The notes under the pieces: model-generated
Told to the model about the DNA's origin: nothing
Database searches by the model: none
The model's input: the letters and a program-made list of their open reading frames with translations, nothing else
Shown here: positions 1 to 8,167 of the stretch, in pieces
How positions within the stretch are numbered: the first letter of the stretch is position 1
How the letters are laid out: each line of letters opens with the position of its first letter
Source: Glycomyces sp. TRM65418
GTDB lineage: Bacteria > Actinomycetota > Actinomycetes > Mycobacteriales > Micromonosporaceae
DNA: 64,000 nucleotides
Reading direction: 5' to 3'
Assembly (NCBI RefSeq): GCF_019710475.1
Contig: NZ_JAJFAX010000004.1
Location: 1 to 64,000, forward strand
Made by a program: the position numbers and the translations under genes

Positions 1-1
1 C

Positions 2-1738
2 GCCGAGGGCAACATCGGCTCCTGGCGGGTGGTCGACCACGACACCGGCGCCGTCCTGGCCACCGGCAGCGGCGCGGGCGTCATCGGCTTCGACTCGACC
101 TCACTGAGCAAGATCAACTTCGAGATCACCGGCTCGTCCGGAGTGCCCAGAGTCGCCGAATTCGAGACCTACGCCGGATCCGTCTCGGGCCCCACTGATC
201 CGCCCGACCCCACCGACCCGCCCGACCCCGCCGACCCGATGCGGTTCGAGGCCGAGGCGTCGTCGGCGACCTGCGACGGCACGATCGACTCCAACTGGTC
301 CGGCTACTCGGGCACCGGGTTCTGCAACACCACCAACACCTCCGGAGCCGGCTCCGGCTACACCATCGAAGGGGCGAGCGCCGGGGAGGCGACGCTGACG
401 TTCGGGTTCGCCAACGGCGGGACCACCGCACGCGCGGCGAACCTCGTGGTGAACGGCTCGACGGCGGCCACGGTCTCGTTCGAGTCCACAGGCGCCTGGA
501 ACACCTGGACGACCAAGACCGTGACCGTGCAACTGAGCGCGGGCACCAACACCGTCCAGCTGGTCGCCACCGGGTCGGCGGGGCTGCCGAACATCGACTA
601 CGTGGACGCCTCCACCGGCACTCCCCCGGACGACGGCGGGAACCCCGATCCGCCGACCGGGGCAGCGCTCTACGTGGCTCCGAACGGCAGCGACGGCGCC
701 GCCGGCACCGAGTCGAACCCGACGACGCTGACCTCCGCGATCGACCGCATCGAGCCCGGCGGCACCATCTACATGCGCGGAGGGACCTACAACTTCTCGC
801 AGACCGTCCACATCGAGCCCGGCAACGACGGCCTCTCCAGCGACCGCACCGAGTTGTTCGCCTACCCCGGCGAGACCCCGGTCCTGAACTTCTCGGCCCA
901 GAGCGAGAACTCGGCCAACCGCGGCCTCGCCATCGGCGGCGACCGATGGCACCTGCGCGGCCTCATCGTCGAGCGCGCCGGTGACAACGGGATCCTGCTG
1001 GGCGGGAACGACAACATCATCGAACGCGTGGTGACCCGCTTCAACCGCGACACGGGTCTGCAACTCTCGCGGTACACCGCCGGGGCGCCCAGTTCCGAAT
1101 GGCCCTCGAACAACCTCATCGTGAGCGCGGAGTCGCACGACAACGCCGACTCCGACGGCGAGGACGCCGACGGCTTCGCACCGAAGTTGACCGTGGGCCC
1201 CGGGAACGTGTTCCGGTTCTGCGTCGCCCACAACAACATCGATGACGGCTGGGACCTGTTCACCAAGTCCGACACCGGCCCGATCGGCGAGGTCGTCATC
1301 GAGGACTCGCTCTCCTACGAGAACGGCACCCTCTCCGACGGCTCACAGGCCGGCGCGGGCGACCGCAACGGCTACAAGCTCGGCGGCGAGGACATCGCGG
1401 TCGACCACACCGTGGTGCGCAGTATCGCGATCGACAACGGCAAGCACGGGTTCACCTACAACCGGAACCCCGGCTCGATGACGATCGAGGACAACCTGAG
1501 CATCGGCAACCAGGAACGCAACTTCAACTTCGACGCCGGCGACTCGACGTTCCGGAACAACACCTCCTGCGACAGCGGATCGAACGACCGGATCATCGGC
1601 GACGACGCCGGCGGCAACCAGTGGTGGTCGGGCTCCAACGGATCGCGGTGCGCCCAGTACTCGGGGTCCCTGGACTGGTCCTTCGCCGCAGACGGAAGTC
1701 TCGTCGTCACGATCGGAGGCGATCCCGTCAACCTCTAG
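2..1738 (+). CDS. secreted PL9 pectate lyase with carbohydrate-binding module (5' partial)
   Basis: The frame is open from base 2, so the start and signal peptide lie before the window. The first ~55 visible residues look like the end of another beta-sandwich domain. A Pro/Asp/Thr linker follows (PTDPPDP type), then a CBM6/35-like module opening with RFEAEASSATCDG (visible residues ~80-204). The rest (~220-578) is a right-handed beta-helix starting ALYVAPNGSDGAAGTESNP. The DNADSDGEDADGFAPK stretch matches the Ca2+-binding aspartate cluster and catalytic lysine region of family PL9. PL9 enzymes cleave pectate by beta-elimination outside the cell. The PL9 call is by motif recognition; another beta-helix lyase family is possible. 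A strong hairpin follows the stop. Confidence 0.85.
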   Translation, partial: AEGNIGSWRVVDHDTGAVLATGSGAGVIGFDSTSLSKINFEITGSSGVPRVAEFETYAGSVSGPTDPPDPTDPPDPADPMRFEAEASSATCDGTIDSNWSGYSGTGFCNTTNTSGAGSGYTIEGASAGEATLTFGFANGGTTARAANLVVNGSTAATVSFESTGAWNTWTTKTVTVQLSAGTNTVQLVATGSAGLPNIDYVDASTGTPPDDGGNPDPPTGAALYVAPNGSDGAAGTESNPTTLTSAIDRIEPGGTIYMRGGTYNFSQTVHIEPGNDGLSSDRTELFAYPGETPVLNFSAQSENSANRGLAIGGDRWHLRGLIVERAGDNGILLGGNDNIIERVVTRFNRDTGLQLSRYTAGAPSSEWPSNNLIVSAESHDNADSDGEDADGFAPKLTVGPGNVFRFCVAHNNIDDGWDLFTKSDTGPIGEVVIEDSLSYENGTLSDGSQAGAGDRNGYKLGGEDIAVDHTVVRSIAIDNGKHGFTYNRNPGSMTIEDNLSIGNQERNFNFDAGDSTFRNNTSCDSGSNDRIIGDDAGGNQWWSGSNGSRCAQYSGSLDWSFAADGSLVVTIGGDPVNL

Positions 1739-1774
1739 CCGCCGCGGTCGGCCGAGCCGACGCCCGCGGCATCC

Positions 1775-1807
1775 GCCGGCCCGTCCGAACGAACCGGACG
1801 GGCCGGC
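1775..1807 (+). terminator. intrinsic terminator hairpin after pectate lyase
   Basis: A perfect 13-bp stem (GCCGGCCCGTCCG and its complement) encloses a 7-nt loop 37 bases after the stop codon. No T-run follows, as is common in high-GC actinobacteria. Confidence 0.75.
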
Positions 1808-1840
1808 TCCCATCGTCAGCAGCCCGCGTCCAGCGACGCG

Positions 1841-1985
1841 CTCGGCGCTCTCAGCGCCGCTCCCCTGAAGACCGTCCAGCGTGCCGTCGATCCGGCCGAA
1901 CCCGGCACCGCGATCCGGATCCGCGGCGGCGCCTACGCGCCCGAGACGAACCTCCAGCTCCTCGAGAGCGGCGCCCCAGCGGACC
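1841..1985 (+). pseudogene. relic of a beta-helix pectate lyase-type gene
   Basis: In the second forward frame the DNA reads LKTVQRAVD, AEPGTAIRIRGGAYAPETN, LQLLESG. This is the typical entry into a right-handed beta-helix lyase or glycosidase ('K-T-I-Q-x-A-V-D-x-A-x-P-G-T-x-I-x-V-R-G-G-T-Y'). There is no start codon or Shine-Dalgarno site, and the frame breaks into the next relic near 1990. It is probably a fragment left by deletion of a second lyase gene. Confidence 0.6.
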
Positions 1986-1994
1986 GCTCCGGGC

Positions 1995-2196
1995 CGCGAG
2001 CTGATCTCGGTCAACGACCCGACGGTGGTCAGCGTGGGCGGCGAGTACCACGTCTACGCCCCCCACCGCGGGCGGCTGGAGCATGACCTACTTCGGCGGG
2101 TTCTCCGACTGGTCGCAGGCCGGGCTGGCCCAGCAGCAGCACTTGACGCAGACGGCCATCGGCGTCTGCGACGCGGCCGCCTCGCAACGGTTCTAG
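1995..2196 (+). pseudogene. relic of a GH62-type alpha-L-arabinofuranosidase
   Basis: One frame reads ELISVNDPTVVSVGGEYHVY. After a frameshift near 2061 the next frame continues TAGGWSMTYFGGFSDWSQ and AQQQHLTQTAIG up to a stop at 2194-2196. This tracks GH62 arabinofuranosidases ('DPTVVYxNGKYHVFAST...W...YFxFTDFSQA..AQQHYLDQTPIG'). Only about 65 residues of a ~300-residue domain remain, and the two halves are out of frame. The start and the rest of the propeller are missing. I infer a dead CAZyme gene from the same degradative cluster as the lyase upstream. Confidence 0.65.
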
Positions 2197-2235
2197 CGGG
2201 TTTCAGGTGATACCCGACGCCGTGGGCGTGGTGGT

Positions 2236-3015
2236 TCACAGCCGTTGAACGCGCAGCACCGCGGTCTGCATCGGCAGGGTGAACTCGCCGTCGGCGGTCT
2301 CTGGTCGGGTTGCCAGATAGGCGCGGATGCGGCCCAGCGCGGCTTCTCGTTCCGGGTCGGGCATGACCAGCATGCCCGCCCTCGTGGCGAGCGTCGCGAC
2401 GAGCGATTCGGCAGTGCGGCGCTGCCCGTGCGGGAACGACGCCTGCTCCGGTGAGCCGAACCGAGCGGGCGCGCCGTTCTTCGGCAGGTGCATGTCGGCC
2501 GTCTCGGTGCGCCAGCTGGCGGGCGTGTCACGCGGGCCGATGGCCGCGCCGCCGCTGACTCGCGCGAGCCCGGCAGCCCACTCGACCTCGTCGTCGATGA
2601 CGTTCCACAGGCCGGCCAGGATCCCGCCGGGGGCGAGGACCCTGGCGATCTCGGGGCCTGCGACGGCCATGTCGAACCAGTGCATGGCGTTGCCGGCCAG
2701 CACGAGGTCGACCGAGGCATCCGGCAGCGGAATCGCCTCGGCACTGCCCGACTGGGCATCGACCCCTGGCAGCGATCGGCGCAGCTCGGTCAGCATCGCC
2801 GGATCGGGTTCGACGGCAACGACATCGACGCCCATCGCGATCAACGTGGCGGTCAGCTTGCCGGTCCCGGCGCCGAGATCGAGCACGCGCGGTCCGGGCG
2901 CGGGCTCGAGCGCCCAGCGCACTGCGGCCTGCGCATAGTCCGGCCGGTGCTCGGCATAGGCGCTCGCCGCTGCACCGAACGACGAAGCGTGACGCAGCCC
3001 TTCATCCTGGTTCAT
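2236..3015 (-). CDS. class I SAM-dependent methyltransferase
   Basis: 259 residues. The Rossmann motif I VLDLGAGTGKLTATL lies near residue 45, motif II acidic residue in VVAVEPDPAML, and motif III in VDLVLAGNAMHWFD. An APGGILAGLWN segment follows. This is the UbiE/Methyltransf_11-type family that moves a methyl group from S-adenosylmethionine to a small molecule; the substrate cannot be read from the sequence. It stands alone on the minus strand between relics on both sides. The ATG at 3015 fits family length (~250-260 residues). Confidence 0.85.
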   Translation of the reverse strand: MNQDEGLRHASSFGAAASAYAEHRPDYAQAAVRWALEPAPGPRVLDLGAGTGKLTATLIAMGVDVVAVEPDPAMLTELRRSLPGVDAQSGSAEAIPLPDASVDLVLAGNAMHWFDMAVAGPEIARVLAPGGILAGLWNVIDDEVEWAAGLARVSGGAAIGPRDTPASWRTETADMHLPKNGAPARFGSPEQASFPHGQRRTAESLVATLATRAGMLVMPDPEREAALGRIRAYLATRPETADGEFTLPMQTAVLRVQRL

Positions 3016-3230
3016 GCGGTCACCCTATCGGATTTCTGGTTATTTGTTGTGTGCCAACGGCTTGGGAGGTCCGGGCAGGTGTGGTGACAGCTGGCGAGGA
3101 GCGCTGGACAGCGCCGTTCTCGAGGCTGCGGCCCAGGAGGTTCGCCCGGCCGGTGCGCCAGCCCGAACGCCGGGGCGACGATGCGCTGCGCCGAGCTCGG
3201 TCCTGGAGTCCGCCGCCGGCCGTTCGGGTG

Positions 3231-3362
3231 CCGCTGGTGGCCGTCTACTGGCGCGCCAACCTCACGCTCCGCCGGCTCGCGCGTCGGTTCGGGGTCTCGA
3301 AGTCGCCGCCGATATGGGTCCAAAGGCTGATGGGTCTCGGTCGTTCGACCCAGGGCGGCAAC
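3231..3362 (+). pseudogene. relic of an IS5-family transposase N-terminus
   Basis: The frame reads PLVAVYWRANLTLRRLARRF then GVSKSPPIWVQRLMGL. This is the helix-turn-helix entry (HTH_Tnp_4 type) of actinobacterial IS5-family DDE transposases, normally 'LLVAxYxRTNLTMRQLAxLFGVSKSAxxRI'. The catalytic domain is absent and the reading frame runs on into the leader of the next gene. No terminal inverted repeats were recognised. It is a fossil of an insertion sequence. Confidence 0.6.
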
Positions 3363-3434
3363 GATTTCCGAGGGAAGGGTAGGGGTGGCGGGCCCGTCCG
3401 GGTCCGCGTTTCCCTCAACGGATTGGACGAGACA

Positions 3435-4568
3435 GTGCCACGCTCACGGACTCTGATGGGAACGGCGTTGCTGACGCTCGCGGCGGCGGCCGCCTCCATC
3501 GCACCGGCAGCCCCGGCCGGCGCCGAGCCGCCCGAGGACCAGGGCTTCGAACTGCTCGACCCCACCGGCCCCCGCGAGGTGGGGGTCACCGAACTCCACC
3601 TGGTGGACGAGGACCGCGCGGACCTGTGGTTTCCCGAGCAGGACCGGCAGCTGATGGTCACCATGTGGTACCCCACCCGCGACGAGGGCGAGGCCGCGCC
3701 GTACATGACCGCCGACGAGTCGGCGGTGTTCGTCGACCAGCTCGGCATCGACGCGCCCGCGGACTACTTCGCGACCGTCCAGACCAGCGCCGTCGCCGGC
3801 GCCGAGGTCGCGCGCGGCAAGCTCCCGCTCGTCGTGCTCTCCCCGGGCTGGAGCTTCCCGCGCGCCACGCTCACCGGCCTGGGAGAGGAGCTCGCCAGCC
3901 GCGGATACGCCGTGGCCGCGGTCGGGCACCACTACGAGGCGCCGATGGCGCTGCCGGACGGGACCGTGAACGGCTGCCTGGCCTGCCCCACGCGACCTGC
4001 CGGGTTCGACGTGACCACGCAGCGGGCCGCGGACCTGTCGTTCGTCCTCGACGAGCTCACCGCCCGCGGATCCCAGTGGCGCGGTCACCTCGACCTCGAC
4101 CGCGTCGCGGTCGGCGGCCATTCGATGGGCGGCTCGGCCGCGCACACCGTGCTCCAGACCGACGAGCGCTTCACGGCCGGGTTCAACCTCGACGGCGCCC
4201 TCCACGACGCGAAGGACGCGCCGGTCGAGGCGCCGTTCCTGCTCGTGGGCGCCGAGGTCAACGGCGTCCCCGGCAACGCCGACGGCTGGCTCTCGGCCTG
4301 GCCGCAGATGAGCGAGTGGAAGCGGTGGATCCGCGTCGACCAGACTGCGCACAGCTCCTTCACCGACCTCGCCCCGATCGCCGACGACCTCGGCATCCCC
4401 ATCCAGGAGATGGACGGCGAACGCGCACTCGCACTCACCCGCGCGTACGTCACGGCCTTCCTCGACCGCACCCTGGGATGCGAGGAGCCACCGATCCTCA
4501 ACGGCCCCAGCACCGAATGGCCCGAGGTGGCCTTCGAAAACCCGGAGTCGACGGCCCCTGCACCGTGA
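3435..4568 (+). CDS. secreted alpha/beta hydrolase, PAF-acetylhydrolase-like
   Basis: 377 residues from the GTG at 3435, chosen because it gives a signal peptide (PRSR, then a hydrophobic stretch TLMGTALLTLAAAAASIAPA, cleavage after AGA). The nucleophile elbow GHSMGG lies near residue 233, and a late histidine (TAHSSF) completes a likely Ser-Asp-His triad. The layout, with VTMWYPT and LVVLSPGW early in the fold, matches platelet-activating-factor acetylhydrolase-like lipases/esterases. It probably cleaves an ester outside the cell; the substrate is unknown. It stands alone, with transposase debris before it and a tRNA fragment after it. Confidence 0.8.
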   Translation: MPRSRTLMGTALLTLAAAAASIAPAAPAGAEPPEDQGFELLDPTGPREVGVTELHLVDEDRADLWFPEQDRQLMVTMWYPTRDEGEAAPYMTADESAVFVDQLGIDAPADYFATVQTSAVAGAEVARGKLPLVVLSPGWSFPRATLTGLGEELASRGYAVAAVGHHYEAPMALPDGTVNGCLACPTRPAGFDVTTQRAADLSFVLDELTARGSQWRGHLDLDRVAVGGHSMGGSAAHTVLQTDERFTAGFNLDGALHDAKDAPVEAPFLLVGAEVNGVPGNADGWLSAWPQMSEWKRWIRVDQTAHSSFTDLAPIADDLGIPIQEMDGERALALTRAYVTAFLDRTLGCEEPPILNGPSTEWPEVAFENPESTAPAP

Positions 4569-4606
4569 GCCGGGCATCCGGCAAGGCCTGCCCGCCGTGC
4601 GAGTCG

Positions 4607-4688
4607 CGGCAACAGCACTGGTAGCCCGCCTGCCTAAGCGGGTTTCGGGGGAGACCCGATCTTGGGTTCAAATCCCCTATCCTCCGCC
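4607..4688 (+). pseudogene. tRNA-Ser-like fragment (3' half, degenerate)
   Basis: The 3' end reads like a serine tRNA: anticodon stem CCCGC/GCGGG (4625-4629/4638-4642), a long variable arm TCGGG/CCCGA, a T-loop TTCAAAT, and acceptor strand ATCCTCC followed by GCC. Against a normal tRNA-Ser(GCU) arm (CTGCTAA loop), the loop CTGCCTAA has one extra base. The T-stem has two mismatches and no GGAGGAT 5' acceptor strand exists upstream. It is unlikely to be functional. tRNA 3' ends of this kind can be left as attachment-site duplicates by integrative elements. Confidence 0.6.
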
Positions 4689-4693
4689 GTTGG

Positions 4694-4734
4694 GCCCCGC
4701 TGACCTGCGCAAATGTAGGAACGGCGGGGCTTTT
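4694..4734 (+). terminator. terminator after the tRNA-like fragment
   Basis: GCCCCGC (4694-4700) pairs perfectly with GCGGGGC (4724-4730) and is followed by TTTT. A second inner stem, CCTGC/GTAGG, lies in the loop. This resembles the terminators that normally follow actinobacterial tRNA genes, and so supports the tRNA origin of the fragment. Confidence 0.75.
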
Positions 4735-4740
4735 CGCGTT

Positions 4741-4931
4741 GCGGCGCCGGGACGAAGCCGGGGTGCGAGGACCGCGGCGGCGATGCCGAGGGGCGTCGAG
4801 CCGGCACCGGCAGGCCCGACCGGAGCCCTCGGTGATCATGCCGCCGACGATGGCGGCATCCCGGCCGGCGAGCCCCCCGAGCGCTTTGTCGCCTGCGGGG
4901 AAGGCGTTGGCGGGGGCCGCGGCAGGCGGCG
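4741..4931. other. gap without a recognised gene
   Basis: Short open frames exist on both strands, but none has a Shine-Dalgarno site or a recognisable motif. Confidence 0.5.
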
Positions 4932-5903
4932 TCAACGACGCTGTGACGGAGCGCCGGCGGCGGGCAGGCCGATGTGGAAGCGCATGGTGGTTCCTCGCGG
5001 GCCGGTGTGCGTGCGCAGGAGGTCGACGATCTGATTGACCAGCAGGAGGCCGCGGCCGTAGGGCTGGTCCCCGTCCACCGGGCGGCGCCCGGCGAGCGGG
5101 TCGGTGATGTGGCCGGCGTCGCTCACCTCGCAGACGAGCCGGTCCTGCTCGGTCCAGATGCTGAGCAGGCCCCCGGCTCCGCCGTGGCAGACGCTGTTGG
5201 TGAGCAGTTCGGTGACCGCGATCTCGAGATCGATGAGCCGGGTCGCCGCCAGGCCCGCGCCGCGTCCGTACGAGGTGGTGAACCAGCGCGCGTTGTCGAC
5301 CGTCTCCCGGTCGAACTCCCTCGTGATGGCCGAGGGAGGCCGTCCCTCGAGCGGCCGGTTGTACTCGGCGACGATGCGGTCGGGGTCGTAGTCGTCGCTG
5401 GTGCGGCGCCCGGATCCGTCGATGAGGACGGGGTGCGTGGCGAGGGAGTCGGCGATCACCTGCGGATCGAGGCCGTCCGTGTCGTAGGGGCAGAGGATGG
5501 CGACGTCGCGGCCGGTGAAGGCGTGGTTGATGAGCGCTTCGTGCTGGGCGCAGGCGGGATACTCGGCGGCAGTGCGCGAAGCCCAGATCGGCTCGCCGAT
5601 GATGTGGACACGGCGGTCGGGGTGCTTGTCGGCGAAGGCGCGCAGCACGCCGGGGATGATGCGCCCGGGGTTGGCGCCCGCCTCGGTCATGTCGAGCATC
5701 TGGACGCGCGCGGCCGAGGCCCCCAGGGCGCGCCGCAGCAGCGCCAGGTTGGGCCCGGGCACGGAGACGGCGACCGGCGCGTCGACGGCGAGCGCCTCCT
5801 CGATGAACGGGATCGTGCCATCGAGGTACTCCTGGTCGCCGGCGTAGTACAGCGCAGGGTGGTAGAACGGATCATCGGTCGCGGGCACGGGAGCTGCGGT
5901 CAC
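4932..5903 (-). CDS. MEDS-domain anti-sigma regulator (RsbA-like) with ATPase domain
   Basis: 323 residues. The N-terminal ~160 residues form a MEDS sensory domain (FYHPALYYAGDQEYLDGTIP, then an IHIIGEP-like core). The C-terminal ~130 residues are a GHKL/HATPase_c_2 anti-sigma kinase fold, with the N-box LEIAVTELLTNSVCHG near residue 240 and the YGRGLLLVNQ G-box. Proteins of this build are annotated 'anti-sigma factor RsbA family' and act in general-stress partner switching. The GTG start overlaps the stop of the STAS gene (GTGA) behind an AAAGGAGA site, so the two are translationally coupled. The partner sigma factor is not in the window. Confidence 0.85.
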   Translation of the reverse strand: MTAAPVPATDDPFYHPALYYAGDQEYLDGTIPFIEEALAVDAPVAVSVPGPNLALLRRALGASAARVQMLDMTEAGANPGRIIPGVLRAFADKHPDRRVHIIGEPIWASRTAAEYPACAQHEALINHAFTGRDVAILCPYDTDGLDPQVIADSLATHPVLIDGSGRRTSDDYDPDRIVAEYNRPLEGRPPSAITREFDRETVDNARWFTTSYGRGAGLAATRLIDLEIAVTELLTNSVCHGGAGGLLSIWTEQDRLVCEVSDAGHITDPLAGRRPVDGDQPYGRGLLLVNQIVDLLRTHTGPRGTTMRFHIGLPAAGAPSQRR

Positions 5904-6283
5904 TGCGCGTCTCCTTTGATCGTGAGCGCGTCCACGCCGTCCGGCCAGAGCACTTCCATCATCCTTCTCATGTGTGGAGGGGAGCCGTGGACCACGATCC
6001 GGGCCCCGCTCGGGAGCTCCCCGGCCACGTTGACGAGGATGCTGACCCCCCGCATGTCGATGAACGCCAACTGCGCGAGGTCCAGATGCAGCTCTCCGTC
6101 GCCGACCGTCGCCTGGCGCAGCAAGCGCCCCCAGGCTTTGTGGCTGTTCAGGTCGACCGTTCCTGAGACGTGCAGGACCGGCAGCGGTCCCTCGGTCTGA
6201 TGCGCGCGCAGCGGCCCGTCCTCGGATCCGGACGCGCGCGGAGTATCGGCGTCCCGTTCGCCGCCGTACCCGATCGATGCCAT
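5900..6283 (-). CDS. STAS-domain anti-sigma factor antagonist
   Basis: 127 residues. The STAS core runs from LPVLHVSGTVDLNSHKAWGRLL to LHLDLAQLAFIDMRGVSIL. The loop that carries the phosphorylatable serine in SpoIIAA/RsbV (usually D-S-S-G) reads DMRG, so control by serine phosphorylation looks lost. The ~30 residues before the domain are poorly conserved and the true start could be slightly later. It is first in a two-gene operon with the MEDS/ATPase protein, its probable partner. Confidence 0.85.
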   Translation of the reverse strand: MASIGYGGERDADTPRASGSEDGPLRAHQTEGPLPVLHVSGTVDLNSHKAWGRLLRQATVGDGELHLDLAQLAFIDMRGVSILVNVAGELPSGARIVVHGSPPHMRRMMEVLWPDGVDALTIKGDAQ

Positions 6284-6390
6284 AGCTCCGCCCCGTGCGG
6301 CTGGAACTCTGGCTCCGCGCCCCTGGGCCGCCGCCGCTGGTGCGCACTGGTGGGGGAGTGTCGCCTCCCCGATCGCGCATGACGCGATCG

Positions 6391-6414
6391 AACCCCACTA
6401 TAGACCGGCGAAAC
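6391..6414 (-). promoter_or_regulatory. possible SigB/SigF-type stress promoter
   Basis: On the minus strand GTTT is followed after 14 bases by GGGGTT. This is close to the GTTT-N14-16-GGGTAT consensus of actinobacterial general-stress sigma factors. It lies ~105 bases before the STAS gene, whose products belong to that pathway. The -10 is imperfect, so this is a candidate only. Confidence 0.35.
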
Positions 6415-6479
6415 GTCCGACGCTCATGGTCGACCGTGCTCTGACCGGCTAACACACGTTTCATCCCGAAATTTTTGCA

Positions 6480-6695
6480 TGTGCGAGCTGCGTCGCACCG
6501 CTCCTCGCGCTCGACACGGACCTCAACGCCTCCCGGCTGCGCGGCCACGAGGAGGCCATCGCGGGCGCGGCCGCCGGGAGCGCGCTCGGACGGGTCGGGC
6601 AGCCGTCCGACAACGCCGGGATCGCCGGCTTCCTCGTCTCCGAGGACACCGCCTGCGTCGCCGGCCAGGCGCTCGACGGCACCGGAGGGACGCGG
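6480..6695 (+). pseudogene. relic of a short-chain dehydrogenase C-terminus
   Basis: The third forward frame reads CVAPLLALDTDLNA, AAAGSALGRVGQPSDNAG, and IAGFLVSEDTACVAGQALD followed by GTGG. This matches the last third of SDR-family oxidoreductases ('NCVAPGxVxTDL...SALGRVGQPxDIAGxVAFLxSxDAxxVTGQxLDxTGG'). The Rossmann half and catalytic YxxxK are missing, and there is no start site. A truncated remnant is the simplest reading. Confidence 0.7.
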
Positions 6696-6901
6696 CGCCG
6701 ATGCGTGCCACGCGGACGAACGCTCAACTGCCCGCGGCCCGGTGCGTCGAGGAGCTCATCGCGCCGCTCCCGCTGGTCCGCCCGGCGACCGGGCAGGCCG
6801 GGGCGCCTGAGGCCTCAGTGGACTGTCACCTGGCCGCGGCGGCATGGTGCCGGTGCTCGCTCTGAGAGGGGGCAGTTGCGCCGACCTGGCAAAATCGCAC
6901 C

Positions 6902-8101
6902 ATGGACCCCTATTCCTCCTACGACCCCAACGCGAGCGTCCCGCCCGACCACGGCCCGAACGGCTCGCCCGCGGACCCCGGCGCGGGATACGTGCCGGGC
7001 CAGGCCCCCGCGTACCCCGGCGCCGCTCCCGGTCCCGGCCTGAACTCGGCCCCCGGCATCGGATACGTGCCGACTCCGGAGACGACCCGCAACATCGGGT
7101 ATCCGCCGCCGGTCGGCCCGCCCGCGCCCGGCCAGGGGCCCTACCCGGGCGCGGGGCCGTACCAGGCCGGCGTCCCCGGGATGCCGCCGCAGTACGCGAC
7201 GCCCATGCCGCCGCAGCGTTCGGGGATGCCGGCCGCCGGCTGGATCGGGATCGCCCTCGGGGCGGTGCTGGTGCTCGCCCTGGGCATCACGGGCCTGGTC
7301 GTCGTCATGGACCGTCCCGAGGCTTCGGAAAGCGCCGCCTCGACCACCGGTGAGGGCTCCGGCGGCGATACCGCGAGCGACACGTCCGGGTCGGATCCGA
7401 CCGAGGCGGCCGTGGCGGACCCGGTGGCCGACGCCGTGGTCGGCGACTGCTTCTACGACTACGGCGACGAGACCACCCCGGACCTGGAGGCGACCGCCTG
7501 CGGGGCCGGGACCTTCGAGGCGATCGACATCGTCGAGGGGACCACCGACCTGTCCTCCTGCGACGGCATGGCCGCCGTCGACACCGCGGTCTCCTCCACC
7601 GGGGCCGACCGCGTGCTGTGCCTGAGCTACACCGCGATCGCCGGCGACGACGCGTACCACGCGCAGGTCGACGAATGCGTCTACGGCTCCTCCACCCCGG
7701 GCAGCCCGTGGAACGTCATCGACTGCCAGGACGGCGCGTTCAAAGTCATCGAGCGCCTCGAAGGCGAGTCCAGCATCAGCGCGTGCAGCGATTCGACCTA
7801 CTTCGTCTACGGCGTCGGCTACACCACCGGACAGTCCTATCTGGACGTGACGCTGTGCCTGCAGATGATCTACGCCAGCGGCGACGCGGGGTACGCGGAG
7901 ATCGACGACTGCCTGTCCATGAACTCCGACTACACGTACTTCGAGTTCGTGTCGGACTGCGGCGACGGCAATGTGTACGTCACCGGCCGCACCAACGAGA
8001 GCGTCGACTCCGAGAGCTGGTGCAACGGCTGGGGCTGGTCCTACGAGGAGGTCCCCGACTTCCCCGAACTCTCCTTCACCATCTGCTGGGGGTACCTGTA
8101 G
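6902..8101 (+). CDS. membrane-anchored protein with three tandem cysteine repeats
   Basis: 399 residues: a Pro/Gly/Tyr-rich cytoplasmic arm (1-115), one membrane helix (WIGIALGAVLVLALGITGLV, ~116-138), then an outer region after a Ser/Thr linker. The outer part has three related ~70-residue units that begin VGDCFYD, VDECVYG and IDDCLSM and end VLCLSY, VTLCLQM and FTICWGY. Each carries four cysteines, probably in disulfides. The unit resembles the LppU-like C-terminal domains of actinobacterial membrane proteins ('VGDC...ADCxxxxYxVxxRxxGT'). Function is unknown. A CAAAAT box 6 nt before the ATG suggests a leaderless start. Confidence 0.8.
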   Translation: MDPYSSYDPNASVPPDHGPNGSPADPGAGYVPGQAPAYPGAAPGPGLNSAPGIGYVPTPETTRNIGYPPPVGPPAPGQGPYPGAGPYQAGVPGMPPQYATPMPPQRSGMPAAGWIGIALGAVLVLALGITGLVVVMDRPEASESAASTTGEGSGGDTASDTSGSDPTEAAVADPVADAVVGDCFYDYGDETTPDLEATACGAGTFEAIDIVEGTTDLSSCDGMAAVDTAVSSTGADRVLCLSYTAIAGDDAYHAQVDECVYGSSTPGSPWNVIDCQDGAFKVIERLEGESSISACSDSTYFVYGVGYTTGQSYLDVTLCLQMIYASGDAGYAEIDDCLSMNSDYTYFEFVSDCGDGNVYVTGRTNESVDSESWCNGWGWSYEEVPDFPELSFTICWGYL

Positions 8102-8167
8102 CCCCGGCCGCGACCGGCGGCGCCCCGCGGCCGCCCGGACGCGGGACCGCCGTTTCGCCGGGGCGGT

